Shown one piece after another: positions 36,464 through 45,900 of a stretch of DNA of 64,000 bases (its first letter is position 1; each line of letters opens with the position of its first letter). Location: the NCBI GenBank assembly GCA_014529675.2, contig CP076040.1:682001-746000 (forward strand), written 5' to 3'. This stretch comes from Opitutia bacterium ISCC 52. GTDB lineage: Bacteria; Verrucomicrobiota; Verrucomicrobiia; Opitutales; UBA2995. A model generated the notes under the pieces. The model searched no databases, was not told where the DNA came from, and worked only from the letters and a program-made list of their open reading frames with translations. Made by a program: the position numbers and the translations under genes.

Positions 36464-37549
36464 ATGGAACTGCCTACCTTTGTTTGGGTAATTATCAAGG
36501 CGGCTGTTCTGGCAGGCGTATTGCTCTCCATTAGTAACCTTGCGGTGCTTGGTGAGCGGAAGGTGTCCAGTTGGATTCAGGGTCGTGTGGGTCCCAACCG
36601 TACTTCAGTTCCGATTATCGGATCGATTCCAGTCATCGGACCTATGCTTACCCGCTTAGGGCTGTTTCAGCCGGTTGCTGATGGACTCAAGCTTCTCCTA
36701 AAGGAGGATCCGGTTCCCGACCATGTTAACAAATTCTACTTTTTTCTGGCACCTGTAGCTGCCATGGTTCCGGCGGTGACTACGGTTGCCGTTTTGCCGT
36801 TTGGGCAAATCATCACGGACGGCGTTACCGTACCACTCGTATTGGCCGACATTGATATCGGCATGCTCTTTATCTTCGCCGTTTCTTCTTTGGGAGTCTA
36901 TGGCATGATACTCGCGGGATGGGCTTCCAATAGTAAGTATCCCTTCATTGGTGGAATTCGTTCGTCTGCTCAGATGATCTCCTACGAGTTATCGATGGGA
37001 CTCTCTATTCTACCTGTATTTATGTGGGCCAATGCTCCGGGAGTGGACAGCGGATTGAACTTATTTTCTGTCGTGCAAACCCAGCAAGGTGCTTGGGGAG
37101 TATTGTTTATGCCCGTTGCTGCTTTGCTATTCTTGGTTTCTATTTTTGCTGAAACGAATCGCTTACCATTCGACATGCCTGAGTCGGAGTCGGAGCTGGT
37201 TGCCGGATTCAGCACGGAATACGGAAGTTTCAAGTTTGGCCTCTTTTTCGCCGCGGAATATGCTCACATCATTGTCGGTTCCGGTGTGTTTGTTGTGCTC
37301 TTCCTCGGTGGATGGCATTGGCTCCCATGGGTTCCGATGCATGTGGAAGGTCTATTGGGAGCAGCCCTTTCAATTGGCGTTTTCCTCGCCAAAACTATCT
37401 TTATTGTATTTTTATTCATGTGGATTCGTTGGACGCTTCCGCGTTTCCGCTACGACCAAATTATGAAACTTGGTTGGACCATGATGCTGCCACTGGCAGT
37501 TGTTAACCTGATTGTATACGCGCTCATCTTTGCGTTGTTGGATTCTTAA
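36464..37549 (+). CDS. nuoH: NADH-quinone oxidoreductase subunit H (operon 2)
   Basis: 361 residues, about eight helices. It has LGERKVSSWIQGRVGPNRTS, FAETNRLPFDMPESESELVAG and TEYGSFKFGLFFAAEY. It carries the quinone-chamber side of the membrane arm. It is followed after 12 bp by nuoI, the common H-I order, in contrast with operon 1. Confidence 0.97.
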   Translation: MELPTFVWVIIKAAVLAGVLLSISNLAVLGERKVSSWIQGRVGPNRTSVPIIGSIPVIGPMLTRLGLFQPVADGLKLLLKEDPVPDHVNKFYFFLAPVAAMVPAVTTVAVLPFGQIITDGVTVPLVLADIDIGMLFIFAVSSLGVYGMILAGWASNSKYPFIGGIRSSAQMISYELSMGLSILPVFMWANAPGVDSGLNLFSVVQTQQGAWGVLFMPVAALLFLVSIFAETNRLPFDMPESESELVAGFSTEYGSFKFGLFFAAEYAHIIVGSGVFVVLFLGGWHWLPWVPMHVEGLLGAALSIGVFLAKTIFIVFLFMWIRWTLPRFRYDQIMKLGWTMMLPLAVVNLIVYALIFALLDS

Positions 37550-37561
37550 CGGAGTAATTGG

Positions 37562-38101
37562 ATGGCTATTAAAAAAATAGAAAGAAAACCGCTCTCGCTG
37601 GCAGAGAAAACCTACCTGCCACAAATCGTTTCCGGTCTAAAGATTACGCTGAAAAATATCTTCAGACCCACCATCACGCTTCAGTATCCTGAGGAGCGTC
37701 CTGAGATACCGGAAAATTATCGGGGAGTTCCTACTCTGGTAAAAGATCCAAATGGCCGCGAGAAATGTGTCTCCTGTCAGTTGTGTGAATTTGTCTGTCC
37801 GCCCAAAGCGATCCGGATCACCCCTGGAGAGTTGGACGACGAAGGCGAAAACGCTCACGTTGAAAAAGGCCCTCAGGAATTCGAAGTGAACATGCTTCGT
37901 TGCATCTATTGTGGTTATTGTCAGGAAGTTTGCCCTGAAGAGGCCATTTGGTTGCAGGATGTATTTTCCGTTTCCGGTTACACCCGCGAAGAACTCGTTT
38001 ATAAAAAAGATAAGTTGTATGAGTTGGGCGGCACCTTGCCCGACAATCATTACAAGTGGGATAAAAAGAAATCGGCGGAGGAGGCCGGTAATGCTCACTA
38101 A
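37562..38101 (+). CDS. nuoI: NADH-quinone oxidoreductase subunit I (operon 2)
   Basis: 179 residues, usual length. Two 4Fe-4S motifs: CVSCQLCEFVCPPKAI near residue 69 and CIYCGYCQEVCPEEAI near residue 117. It relays electrons from NuoG to NuoB. There is no Ala/Glu tail as in the operon-1 homologue. Confidence 0.97.
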   Translation: MAIKKIERKPLSLAEKTYLPQIVSGLKITLKNIFRPTITLQYPEERPEIPENYRGVPTLVKDPNGREKCVSCQLCEFVCPPKAIRITPGELDDEGENAHVEKGPQEFEVNMLRCIYCGYCQEVCPEEAIWLQDVFSVSGYTREELVYKKDKLYELGGTLPDNHYKWDKKKSAEEAGNAH

Positions 38102-38129
38102 GACTTTAGCTACTCTCTGACCTATTCAC

Positions 38130-38651
38130 ATGGTTGACTTTCTATTCTATATGTTCGCCCTGACTACGCTCCTTGGAGCGGGATCGGTTGTTTTTAGCCG
38201 CAATCCGGTCAATGCGGCAATGCTACTGATTGTCTCGTTTGTTGGCACAGCATCTTTGTTCATTGTGCTTGGAGCTTACTTCCTGGCAGCCGTTCAATTG
38301 GCTGTTTATGCAGGAGCGGTCATCGTTCTCTTTCTGTTTATCATCATGCTACTGAATGTGGATACATCACGAAAGTGGAAGCCCAGTTACTTTACTATGG
38401 CTGGCGCGGTGATCGCCGGGGTTTTGATGGTATTGGCTGTCCTGCATCTTTTCAAAAGAGTTGAAAACTTCACTACCGATACGCTAAGTGAATCAGCTCC
38501 GATTGGAACGACGACTCAGTCTTTCGGCGTCGAGCTGTTTACGACTTACATGCTGCCATTTCAACTGGCCGGTATCCTGTTACTCATTGCGATGCTTGGA
38601 GTCATCTTCATCAGTAAGCGGACTTCGGATAAAGGAAAGGAGGCTGCATGA
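38130..38651 (+). CDS. nuoJ: NADH-quinone oxidoreductase subunit J (operon 2)
   Basis: 173 residues, five helices. The conserved third-helix region reads [26 protein letters not shown]. It overlaps nuoK by 4 bp. It is preceded by a 28-bp gap after nuoI. Confidence 0.95.
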   Translation: MVDFLFYMFALTTLLGAGSVVFSRNPVNAAMLLIVSFVGTASLFIVLGAYFLAAVQLAVYAGAVIVLFLFIIMLLNVDTSRKWKPSYFTMAGAVIAGVLMVLAVLHLFKRVENFTTDTLSESAPIGTTTQSFGVELFTTYMLPFQLAGILLLIAMLGVIFISKRTSDKGKEAA

Positions 38652-38953
38652 CTATTGGACTGAATGAATTTCTGATCGTTAGCGGACTTCTATTTACCAT
38701 TGGTTTTGTGGGGCTTCTCATTCGTCGCAATACGCTGATCCTTTTTATGTGTCTGGAGATCATGCTCAATGGCGTGAACCTGGCCTTAATTTCTTTCTCA
38801 CGATTCAACGGCACCATGGATGGGAATCTCATGGTATTCTTTATTATCACTGTTGCCGCAGCTGAAGTGGCGGTGGGTCTTGCCATAATCGTAGCCCTCT
38901 TCCGCAAACGGGAGACGGTATTTGTCGATGAACTTAACTCTTTGAAAAACTGA
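38648..38953 (+). CDS. nuoK: NADH-quinone oxidoreductase subunit K (operon 2)
   Basis: 101 residues, three helices. Conserved acidic residues appear in [21 protein letters not shown] and [17 protein letters not shown]. It overlaps nuoJ by 4 bp and ends 1 bp before nuoL starts. Confidence 0.96.
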   Translation: MTIGLNEFLIVSGLLFTIGFVGLLIRRNTLILFMCLEIMLNGVNLALISFSRFNGTMDGNLMVFFIITVAAAEVAVGLAIIVALFRKRETVFVDELNSLKN

Positions 38954-38954
38954 T

Positions 38955-40859
38955 ATGAGTACATCCTTATTATATCAGTTGTTATTTTTGATTCCGCTTG
39001 TGACTGCGGGTATCATTGCCTGTTTCTTACGCAAGAAACACAACCTGGCCGCTCAGTTATCGGTATTGTCAGGCGCTGTGTTTTCGGCGATCGGATTATA
39101 CCTGATCTACGTGCGCCCGGAGGGGCAGCTCTCATTGGCTTGGCTGAGCCTCTCGGGTCCGGCGGGTAAGTCCTTTGATCTGAGCTTCGGTGTTCTGTTT
39201 AATGATCTATCGGCCTTGATGTTGCTGGTGCTTATTATCGTCGGGTTTCTGGTTCAGGTATTCAGTCTTGGATACATGAAGAATGATTCTTCCAAAGCTC
39301 GGTTCTTTGGTGGATTATCCATCTTCATGTTCGCCATGCTGGGAATCGTTCTAGCGGACAACCTGGTAATGATTTTTATCTTCTGGGAGTTGGTTGGCTT
39401 CGGTTCGTATGTGTTGATCAACCACTACTTCGAGAAACCAACGGCGGTTGCTGCCTCAAAGAAAGCCTTTATTGTTAATCGGTTAGGGGACTTTGGTTTT
39501 CTACTTGGAATTGTATTTGTTTACCAACGCTTTGGTACATTCGATCTGGTCGAGTTAGCGGAGATGACGGGACACCACGGTGAATTGCTTTCGACGACCA
39601 TGGGGCTCCTGTTATTCTGTGGAGTCCTTGGGAAATCGGCGCAAATGCCTCTGCACGTTTGGTTGCCGGACGCCATGGAAGGCCCAACGCCGATCTCTGC
39701 TTTGATCCACGCCGCTACCATGGTGGCCGCTGGTATCTATTTTACCGCTCGCGTCTACTTCCTTATGACGCCGGAGGCCTTGAATGCCATCATGTGGGTG
39801 GGGACGATCACCGCCGCATTTGCCGCACTGGTCGCGTTTGGTCAAAAGGACATTAAGAAGGTTCTGGCGTTTTCAACACTTTCCCAACTCGGCTACATGG
39901 TAGCTGCACTGGGGCTAGGAGCTTATGCGGCATCTCACGGACATGATGGTGAAGCCGCTCTGGCAACGGGCGCTGCGATTGCCATGTTCCACTTGACTAC
40001 TCACGCTTTCTTCAAGGCTCTCCTGTTCCTCAATTCAGGTTCCATTATCGATGCCTGTCATCACGAGCAGGATATCTACAAGATGGGTGGACTTTCGAAA
40101 AAGATGCCCATTACTTTTGCCACCTTTGGTATTGGGCTGTTGGCGATAGGAGGATTTCCGTTCCTTTCCGGCTTCTACAGTAAGGACACGATTTTGCATC
40201 TGGCTCATGAAGCTCCTGCTCATGGAGGATCGCCGCTTGTTTATTACATCCTTCTGGCAACTGCCGCTTTGACCGGACTCTACATGGCGCGCCTTTTTGT
40301 GGTGACCTTCTTTGGGAAGGCTCGTTCCGAAAATGCTGAGCATGCCAAGGAGAGTGGTCCTGCGATGGTTCTACCATTGGTCATTCTCGCAGTGCTGTCA
40401 GTGATCGGTGGGTACGATTGGTTTTTTGGCCATACCTTCGAATCGGTTAGGAGTAACATTCCGCATGCGACAGGTTCATTTAAAACCTTAATGATCATTA
40501 CCGGTACTCTCTTTTCGATCGGTGGAATTGTTTTGGCCTGGCTGATCTGGAATCCGAGCAAAGAGGCGGACACTCTGGAGACTGCCATGCCTGGAGTGTT
40601 TAAAGCATTAGCAGCTCGTCTATATATTGACGCTGCTTACGATTGGTATGTTGAAAAGATCCAGGATCGTGTGGCGCTGATTCTCAGTTTCTTGGATCAA
40701 CTATTTATTTCTGGTCTCATGGTCCGTGGCACTGCCGGGGTCTTGGGTTTATTTGGAATCATTTCCCGCTCTATGCATGTGGGAAATCTCGGTGGCTATG
40801 TCTATTGGTTTGCCATCGGAGTTCTGGTCCTGGGAGCCATTGCCTTTGGAATCCTTTAG
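38955..40859 (+). CDS. nuoL: NADH-quinone oxidoreductase subunit L (operon 2)
   Basis: 634 residues. It contains FWELVGFGSYVLINHYF, GVLGKSAQMPLHVWLPDAM and GPTPISALIHAATMVAAG. From the C-terminal RLYIDAAYDW to the end there are 80 residues, consistent with a standard lateral helix and final TM. This is the reference against which the operon-1 NuoL is 27 residues longer. Confidence 0.97.
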   Translation: MSTSLLYQLLFLIPLVTAGIIACFLRKKHNLAAQLSVLSGAVFSAIGLYLIYVRPEGQLSLAWLSLSGPAGKSFDLSFGVLFNDLSALMLLVLIIVGFLVQVFSLGYMKNDSSKARFFGGLSIFMFAMLGIVLADNLVMIFIFWELVGFGSYVLINHYFEKPTAVAASKKAFIVNRLGDFGFLLGIVFVYQRFGTFDLVELAEMTGHHGELLSTTMGLLLFCGVLGKSAQMPLHVWLPDAMEGPTPISALIHAATMVAAGIYFTARVYFLMTPEALNAIMWVGTITAAFAALVAFGQKDIKKVLAFSTLSQLGYMVAALGLGAYAASHGHDGEAALATGAAIAMFHLTTHAFFKALLFLNSGSIIDACHHEQDIYKMGGLSKKMPITFATFGIGLLAIGGFPFLSGFYSKDTILHLAHEAPAHGGSPLVYYILLATAALTGLYMARLFVVTFFGKARSENAEHAKESGPAMVLPLVILAVLSVIGGYDWFFGHTFESVRSNIPHATGSFKTLMIITGTLFSIGGIVLAWLIWNPSKEADTLETAMPGVFKALAARLYIDAAYDWYVEKIQDRVALILSFLDQLFISGLMVRGTAGVLGLFGIISRSMHVGNLGGYVYWFAIGVLVLGAIAFGIL

Positions 40860-40874
40860 AGGAAGCACCTGATC

Positions 40875-42464
40875 ATGAGCAATTATTCGATACTTCTTTT
40901 AAGCACTATCCTGGTTCCCCTGCTGGTCGCCATCGTTTTACTGGCTGCTGGACGATTGCCCAAGGGTGTGACTCAATTCCTTGCTACCCTTGGGTTTTTC
41001 TTCCCCGCACTGGGTGGACTCATTCTATGGCGAGGATTTCAACCGGTTGATGCAACAGGCTACGATTATCTAACCTCATTGCCAACAGGCCTTGAGGGAT
41101 TAGGGATTACACTGAAGTTGGGAATGAATGGACTTTCCATGCCGCTATTCTTTATGGCGGGTGTGGTGGGGCTCGCTGCAGGTATTTATGCCATGCAGAG
41201 TCGAGCTGAGCGTATGCAGCAATACCTCATGCTTCTTCTCTTTATGCAGGCGGGCTTGATGGGAGTCTTTGCTTCAGTTGATGTCTTTTTCTTTTATTTC
41301 TTCCACGAGTTGGCTTTGATCCCGACCTTCATCTGTATCGGTGTATGGGGTGGACGAGATCGCCATTCGGCGGCAATGGAAATGACGATTTACCTGACCT
41401 TGGGAGCGATGCTTTCTCTCATCGGTTTGTTGGCCATTTATTTCCAAAGTGGAGCTGAGTCATTCGATATGATCTCTTTGAAGGCGGCTGTAGCCAATGC
41501 TCCGATTACTGGAGACTGGCAGAACATCATCTTTGGATTGTTGATGTTTGGCTTCGGAATCCTGGTCTCTCTGTTTCCGTTTCACTCCTGGGCACCTCGC
41601 GGATATGCGTCCGCTCCGACTTCGGTCGCAATGCTCCATGCCGGTGTGCTAAAAAAGTTTGGACTGTATGGTTTTATTCAAGTCGCCTTGCCTCTGGTTC
41701 CTGCGGGAGCCATTCATTGGCAAGGGTTGTTAGCAGGACTTGGTTTGGCTGGTGTGCTTATCATTGGTTTGATCACCATTGCACAGCGCGATTTGAAAGA
41801 AATGGTGGGTTTCAGTTCTGTGATGCACATGGGATATTGTTTCCTGGGTGTGGCCTGTGTTTCAGTGCTGGGTGCCGCGGGTGTTGTGATCACGATGGTG
41901 GCACACGGTCTGACTGTTGCCTTACTGTTTCTCCTGGTTCATGTGGTTTACCGACGGACAGACACTTACGATATGGATGACATGGGTGGTTTGGTTAAGA
42001 AAACACCAGCGTTGGCTGCTATCTTTTCCGCCGCGGTATTTGCCAGTATTGGATTACCCGGACCTGGCATGTTGAATTTCTTTGGTGAATTTACCATCTT
42101 TGCTGCGCTCTGGGAGTACAGCCGTTTGATCACGGCTGGAGCTGTCTTGGGAGTAATCATTTCAGCTATCTATGGATTGCGAGCTATTGCCCGTACCTTT
42201 TTTGGCCCCCCTTCTGAGGCCCTTGAAAAGCATTTGGCTGAAAATTCGGTGAAGGACATTACGACGGGAGAAAAAATCCCGACGTTTATCCTACTCGTTA
42301 CCATGGTCGTGATTGGCCTTTTCCCACGTCTTATGACGGACGACATGCAGCGTAGTCTGGACGCGAACTTCCAAAGTATCCATTCCGGCATTGAGCAACT
42401 GGCTTTTGAGGAAGAAGAGTCAGAGCAAGAGCTCGCCAGTATTTCACCCCCCCACAGACAATAA
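40875..42464 (+). CDS. nuoM: NADH-quinone oxidoreductase subunit M (operon 2)
   Basis: 529 residues. The TM5 Glu is in FFHELALIPTFICIGVWG, and the lysine of AMLHAGVLKKFGLYGF is present. Like the second NuoM of operon 1, the TM7 region reads FGFGILVSLFPFHSWAPRGY, with Leu at the usual lysine position, so the two are probably from the same NuoM subfamily. The ~35-residue C-terminal tail is acidic and ends in SPPHRQ. Confidence 0.94.
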   Translation: MSNYSILLLSTILVPLLVAIVLLAAGRLPKGVTQFLATLGFFFPALGGLILWRGFQPVDATGYDYLTSLPTGLEGLGITLKLGMNGLSMPLFFMAGVVGLAAGIYAMQSRAERMQQYLMLLLFMQAGLMGVFASVDVFFFYFFHELALIPTFICIGVWGGRDRHSAAMEMTIYLTLGAMLSLIGLLAIYFQSGAESFDMISLKAAVANAPITGDWQNIIFGLLMFGFGILVSLFPFHSWAPRGYASAPTSVAMLHAGVLKKFGLYGFIQVALPLVPAGAIHWQGLLAGLGLAGVLIIGLITIAQRDLKEMVGFSSVMHMGYCFLGVACVSVLGAAGVVITMVAHGLTVALLFLLVHVVYRRTDTYDMDDMGGLVKKTPALAAIFSAAVFASIGLPGPGMLNFFGEFTIFAALWEYSRLITAGAVLGVIISAIYGLRAIARTFFGPPSEALEKHLAENSVKDITTGEKIPTFILLVTMVVIGLFPRLMTDDMQRSLDANFQSIHSGIEQLAFEEEESEQELASISPPHRQ

Positions 42465-42470
42465 ACAGAC

Positions 42471-43997
42471 ATGAATTGGGAATCCTATAAAAGTATCGCC
42501 GATACCAATCTCTGGAGTGCTATCCTTCCTGAGTTTGTTCTGGTTATTCTTGCGCTGTCCCTACTTCTGCTCGACATGTTCGGAGGATCGAAGGGTCGCG
42601 GTTTGGTAGGGCGTGTGACGATTCTGGGCTTGTCAGTGCTGTTTATTCTTATTTTGACGGTACTGCGTGACAATTTGGGTATTCTAAATCAGACGACGTT
42701 TAGTGGAATGCTCATGCACTCTGACTTTGGTCAGGTTATGCGGCTGTTCTTTTTGGCCAGCTCATTGCTCACCGCATACTTGGGAAGTGTATTCTTGAAG
42801 AAACAAGGACTCCCCGGAACAGAGTTCTATGCCATTACCCTGCTTGTGACTGCCAGTTTGATGCTGTTGTCGCAGAGTAATAATTTTGTCCTGCTCTTTG
42901 TCGCTCTGGAAACGGTAACCATTGGTTTTTACGTTTTGGTCAGTTACAATCGGGATCGATCCAACAGTTTGGAAGCCGGGCTCAAGTACCTCATCATGGG
43001 AGGCTTCAGCACTGCGATTCTATTGATGGGGATTGTATTACTTTACGGAATCGGCAGTAGCCCGGTTCTGGAAGGAGCAACCGCACATGCCTTAAACTTT
43101 TCTGAGCTCCGCAGCTTTCTTGCACTCAACAGTGACAATTTGATCGCTAAGGTTGGGGTACTGTTGGTGGTTGCCGGTGTGGCATTTAAGATAGGGTCTG
43201 TGCCTTTCCAAATTTGGATACCGGATGTGTATCAGGGGGCACCCACTCCCGTAACAGCTGCACTGGCCGTTTCCTCTAAAGCAGGTGGATTTGCCGTTCT
43301 GATTGCTTTAGTTTCTGGACCTTTTCAGCCAATGGCCGACCTGCTTATACCGGTGCTGAGTGTGATGGCTATAATTACCATTTTATTTGGCAACATTGCT
43401 GCGCTGACCCAGCAGAATGTGAAACGCCTTATTGGCCTTTCAGGAGTATCTCATGCTGGATACTTGCTCATGGGTGTGGTTGCGATGTTCACGGTACCCT
43501 CTGCTCAAAATGCGATTGTCTTTTACCTGATCACCTACCTCCTCGCTTCTTATGCAGTGTTTGGTGTGATGGCGCATGTCTCGAAACGTGGTGAAGATGA
43601 TGCTCAGAATTTGGGTGACTATCAGGGCATGTTGAAAGAAAGCCCGTTTCTTGCAGGTGTTTTGGTATTGGGACTGGCATCACTGGCAGGAATTCCTCCT
43701 CTTGCCGGATTTATTGGAAAACTGCTTCTGTTCTATGCGGCCTTCCAAGCTGAGCTCTATACGCTGCTGGCTGTAGCCATCGTTGGTGTTGTGATTTCCA
43801 TTTATTACTACTTTGGCTGGATCAAGGAAGCTACTTTCCGGGTTTGGAAATTACCTCTGCTTGAAGGAGAAGAGCCCGAAGAGCCTCGTGAATGGCCAGA
43901 GGTGTCCAGAACAGCTCGTTTGACTCTCGGGGGACTTGCTCTGCTGGCGTTGTTACTTGGGCTTTATCAAGGCCCGCTGAGTGCTCTGATTGGTTAG
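42471..43997 (+). CDS. nuoN: NADH-quinone oxidoreductase subunit N (operon 2)
   Basis: 508 residues, about 14 helices. Motifs: FVALETVTIGFYVLVSY, AGVAFKIGSVPFQIWIPDVY (pump lysine kept) and KRLIGLSGVSHAGYLLMG. It is the last gene of nuo operon 2. The C-terminal loop before the final helix is acidic (LLEGEEPEEPREWPE). No convincing terminator was seen in the 95 bp that follow. Confidence 0.96.
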   Translation: MNWESYKSIADTNLWSAILPEFVLVILALSLLLLDMFGGSKGRGLVGRVTILGLSVLFILILTVLRDNLGILNQTTFSGMLMHSDFGQVMRLFFLASSLLTAYLGSVFLKKQGLPGTEFYAITLLVTASLMLLSQSNNFVLLFVALETVTIGFYVLVSYNRDRSNSLEAGLKYLIMGGFSTAILLMGIVLLYGIGSSPVLEGATAHALNFSELRSFLALNSDNLIAKVGVLLVVAGVAFKIGSVPFQIWIPDVYQGAPTPVTAALAVSSKAGGFAVLIALVSGPFQPMADLLIPVLSVMAIITILFGNIAALTQQNVKRLIGLSGVSHAGYLLMGVVAMFTVPSAQNAIVFYLITYLLASYAVFGVMAHVSKRGEDDAQNLGDYQGMLKESPFLAGVLVLGLASLAGIPPLAGFIGKLLLFYAAFQAELYTLLAVAIVGVVISIYYYFGWIKEATFRVWKLPLLEGEEPEEPREWPEVSRTARLTLGGLALLALLLGLYQGPLSALIG

Positions 43998-44092
43998 ACG
44001 CTTCTGTCTCCAAAAAAAGACCATAAAAGCTGCGTTGATCAGGGATTTTTCCTCGCACTGGAATTGCAAAGATCTAGGCTTCAGAAAAACCT

Positions 44093-45439
44093 ATGAATGT
44101 TACCGGAATCGCCCTGGTTTCTCCCGAAGCTGCTGAAGGAAATCCTAAATTAACACCCGAGCTACTAGCCTCCGTTCTTGCCCGCTATTCTCGATCTAAC
44201 ATCGGTCTCGAAAATATACTCGAGAAGGTGGATCTAAATGAGGCGGATGCTTCCATCGACCGAATCTTGAAGTTCGTCGACTATGGTCACGCATCTATCG
44301 CAGGGCTGACGGGTGGTATTGCGATGGCGGTTGATGATATTTCAATGTGGCTCGCTTATAAACTGTTTGAGATAGCCCAGATGGCAGACGGACAGGAATC
44401 GAGTACTCGCTATATCAGTATGGACGAGTCCAGCCTTCCGGAGCCTGAGGAGATCGGTATCCCTACTGGGTTGGCCAAAGAATGGAAGTCGATTATGTCT
44501 GAAAGCTTTCATGCATATGAAGCTGAATATGAGCGGATGGATAAATTGGCGACCGAACAACCTGATCTGGTCGGCTATCCAGAAAACGCCAAGCCGCTCG
44601 TGGTTAAGCGGATTCGAAAAAATTATGCTCTGGATCGCGCTCGTTACTTCATGCCTTTTGCTTGTAAAACCAGTATGGCATTGGTCATGAGCTCACGTAT
44701 GTGGACAGAAGCGATTAAGCATCTGGAATCGCTTCCTCAGGGTGAAGCACATGCCTGTGCCGAGGGATTGAGGAATGAGTTAACCAAGTTCTCTCCTAGA
44801 TTGGTTAAGCATAGTAAGAAAGAGTTTTCATACGAATATCAGGCACGTCAGGAATTTGAATACAGTCTGAAGTTAGGCCTTGATACATTGTCCACAGAAA
44901 ATCGGCCCGATGAAGTATGGGTGAAAGTGGATAACGATTTACCCGATTTCCTGCCTGAATCCCAAAGTATGGAGGATGCTTTAGGACAACGTGCAAATCG
45001 TTATGGGAGGTGTGGCACCTCGATCCGTCGTATGCGTGTCGGTTTTGCATGGAATAACATGGCCATTGCTGAACTGCGTGACCTCAACCGTCACCGGACG
45101 GGGCATCGATTTACACCGATGATCCAGAACGGGTTCTATTTGCCTCCTGAAGTAGATCCTGCACCGCACAAATATTTGCTGAAACGTCAGGAAGCCCTTC
45201 TAAAGACGTTGATGGAATTGAAATCTCCAGCTTACGTTTATGGATTGTTGTTGGGCTCTCAAACGCCCTTTGAGCATAGCACGCATGCAGACAAGTTTGT
45301 CTACGAAGCAGAGTTGAGAACCGGGATGGGAGCTCACTTCCGATATGCAGATCATTTAAGTAAAGCGCTGCACAAGTTCTGGGAACTGGTGCCTGAATCA
45401 AAACCCTTTATTACTGAAGGAACCGCAGAACCTGAGTAA
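44093..45439 (+). CDS. ThyX-like tandem-domain protein (FAD-dependent thymidylate synthase family)
   Basis: 448 residues, about twice a normal ThyX. The first half shows FVDYGHASIAG and, further on, QESSTRY, like the ThyX H-x-S and S-x-R-Y segments, but no RHR motif. The second half has LNRHRTGHRFTPM, resembling the ThyX RHRxxS signature with the Ser replaced, and a C-terminal LRTGMGAHFRYADHL. This is best read as a duplicated, diverged ThyX fold. Whether it still methylates dUMP using FAD and folate is uncertain because key positions differ. It stands alone after nuo operon 2. Confidence 0.72.
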   Translation: MNVTGIALVSPEAAEGNPKLTPELLASVLARYSRSNIGLENILEKVDLNEADASIDRILKFVDYGHASIAGLTGGIAMAVDDISMWLAYKLFEIAQMADGQESSTRYISMDESSLPEPEEIGIPTGLAKEWKSIMSESFHAYEAEYERMDKLATEQPDLVGYPENAKPLVVKRIRKNYALDRARYFMPFACKTSMALVMSSRMWTEAIKHLESLPQGEAHACAEGLRNELTKFSPRLVKHSKKEFSYEYQARQEFEYSLKLGLDTLSTENRPDEVWVKVDNDLPDFLPESQSMEDALGQRANRYGRCGTSIRRMRVGFAWNNMAIAELRDLNRHRTGHRFTPMIQNGFYLPPEVDPAPHKYLLKRQEALLKTLMELKSPAYVYGLLLGSQTPFEHSTHADKFVYEAELRTGMGAHFRYADHLSKALHKFWELVPESKPFITEGTAEPE

Positions 45440-45448
45440 TTTGCATCG

Positions 45449-45733
45449 GTGAAATTACTCCTCCTCATTTTTCTTTTTGCTTCGTTGTCTCTGGCGGCGG
45501 TGGAGAAGGTAGGTCCTGCGAATCCAAAGCAGATTGACGAGAAGAAGGTGATTGAATCCGTTGGTAAGGAAATCTCTGTTCTGGATAAGAAACCAGCTTC
45601 TCAGCTGTACCGTTCCTGGGTAAACCCGGTTCAATCGGTTCGGCGTCCGGTCGCTCAGGTGAACAGGGTGAAAGTCATTCAACCGGGTGTTCGGCAACCA
45701 CAGCTGGAACAAAATTTTTCACAAATGAAGTAG
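45449..45733 (+). CDS. Small secreted protein of unknown function
   Basis: 94 residues from a GTG start, 9 bp after the ThyX-like gene. The N terminus is a clear signal peptide (LLLLIFLFASLSLAAV). The mature part (~75 residues) is polar and basic, with Val-Gln-Arg-Pro repeats (VQSVRRPVAQVNRVKVIQPG). No family recognised. Coding status is supported by the signal peptide and tight spacing. Confidence 0.6.
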   Translation: MKLLLLIFLFASLSLAAVEKVGPANPKQIDEKKVIESVGKEISVLDKKPASQLYRSWVNPVQSVRRPVAQVNRVKVIQPGVRQPQLEQNFSQMK

Positions 45734-45900
45734 TGGAAGCCCGTCCGAATGGTTCAGGCGTATGAAAAAAGTAAAGATTTTGACAAAGTTCTTAACCCAT
45801 TGTCCCTGAGAGACTTTAATCGATTCATATATCAGCGTAATCCAAGTTCTCCCTGATTCTCTAACGGTTATAGGATCTGGTTAACGTTTGATTTTGATAC

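Noticed and set aside
37637-38098. A 153-residue minus-strand frame
   Set aside because: It is antisense to nuoI of operon 2, which has both 4Fe-4S motifs.
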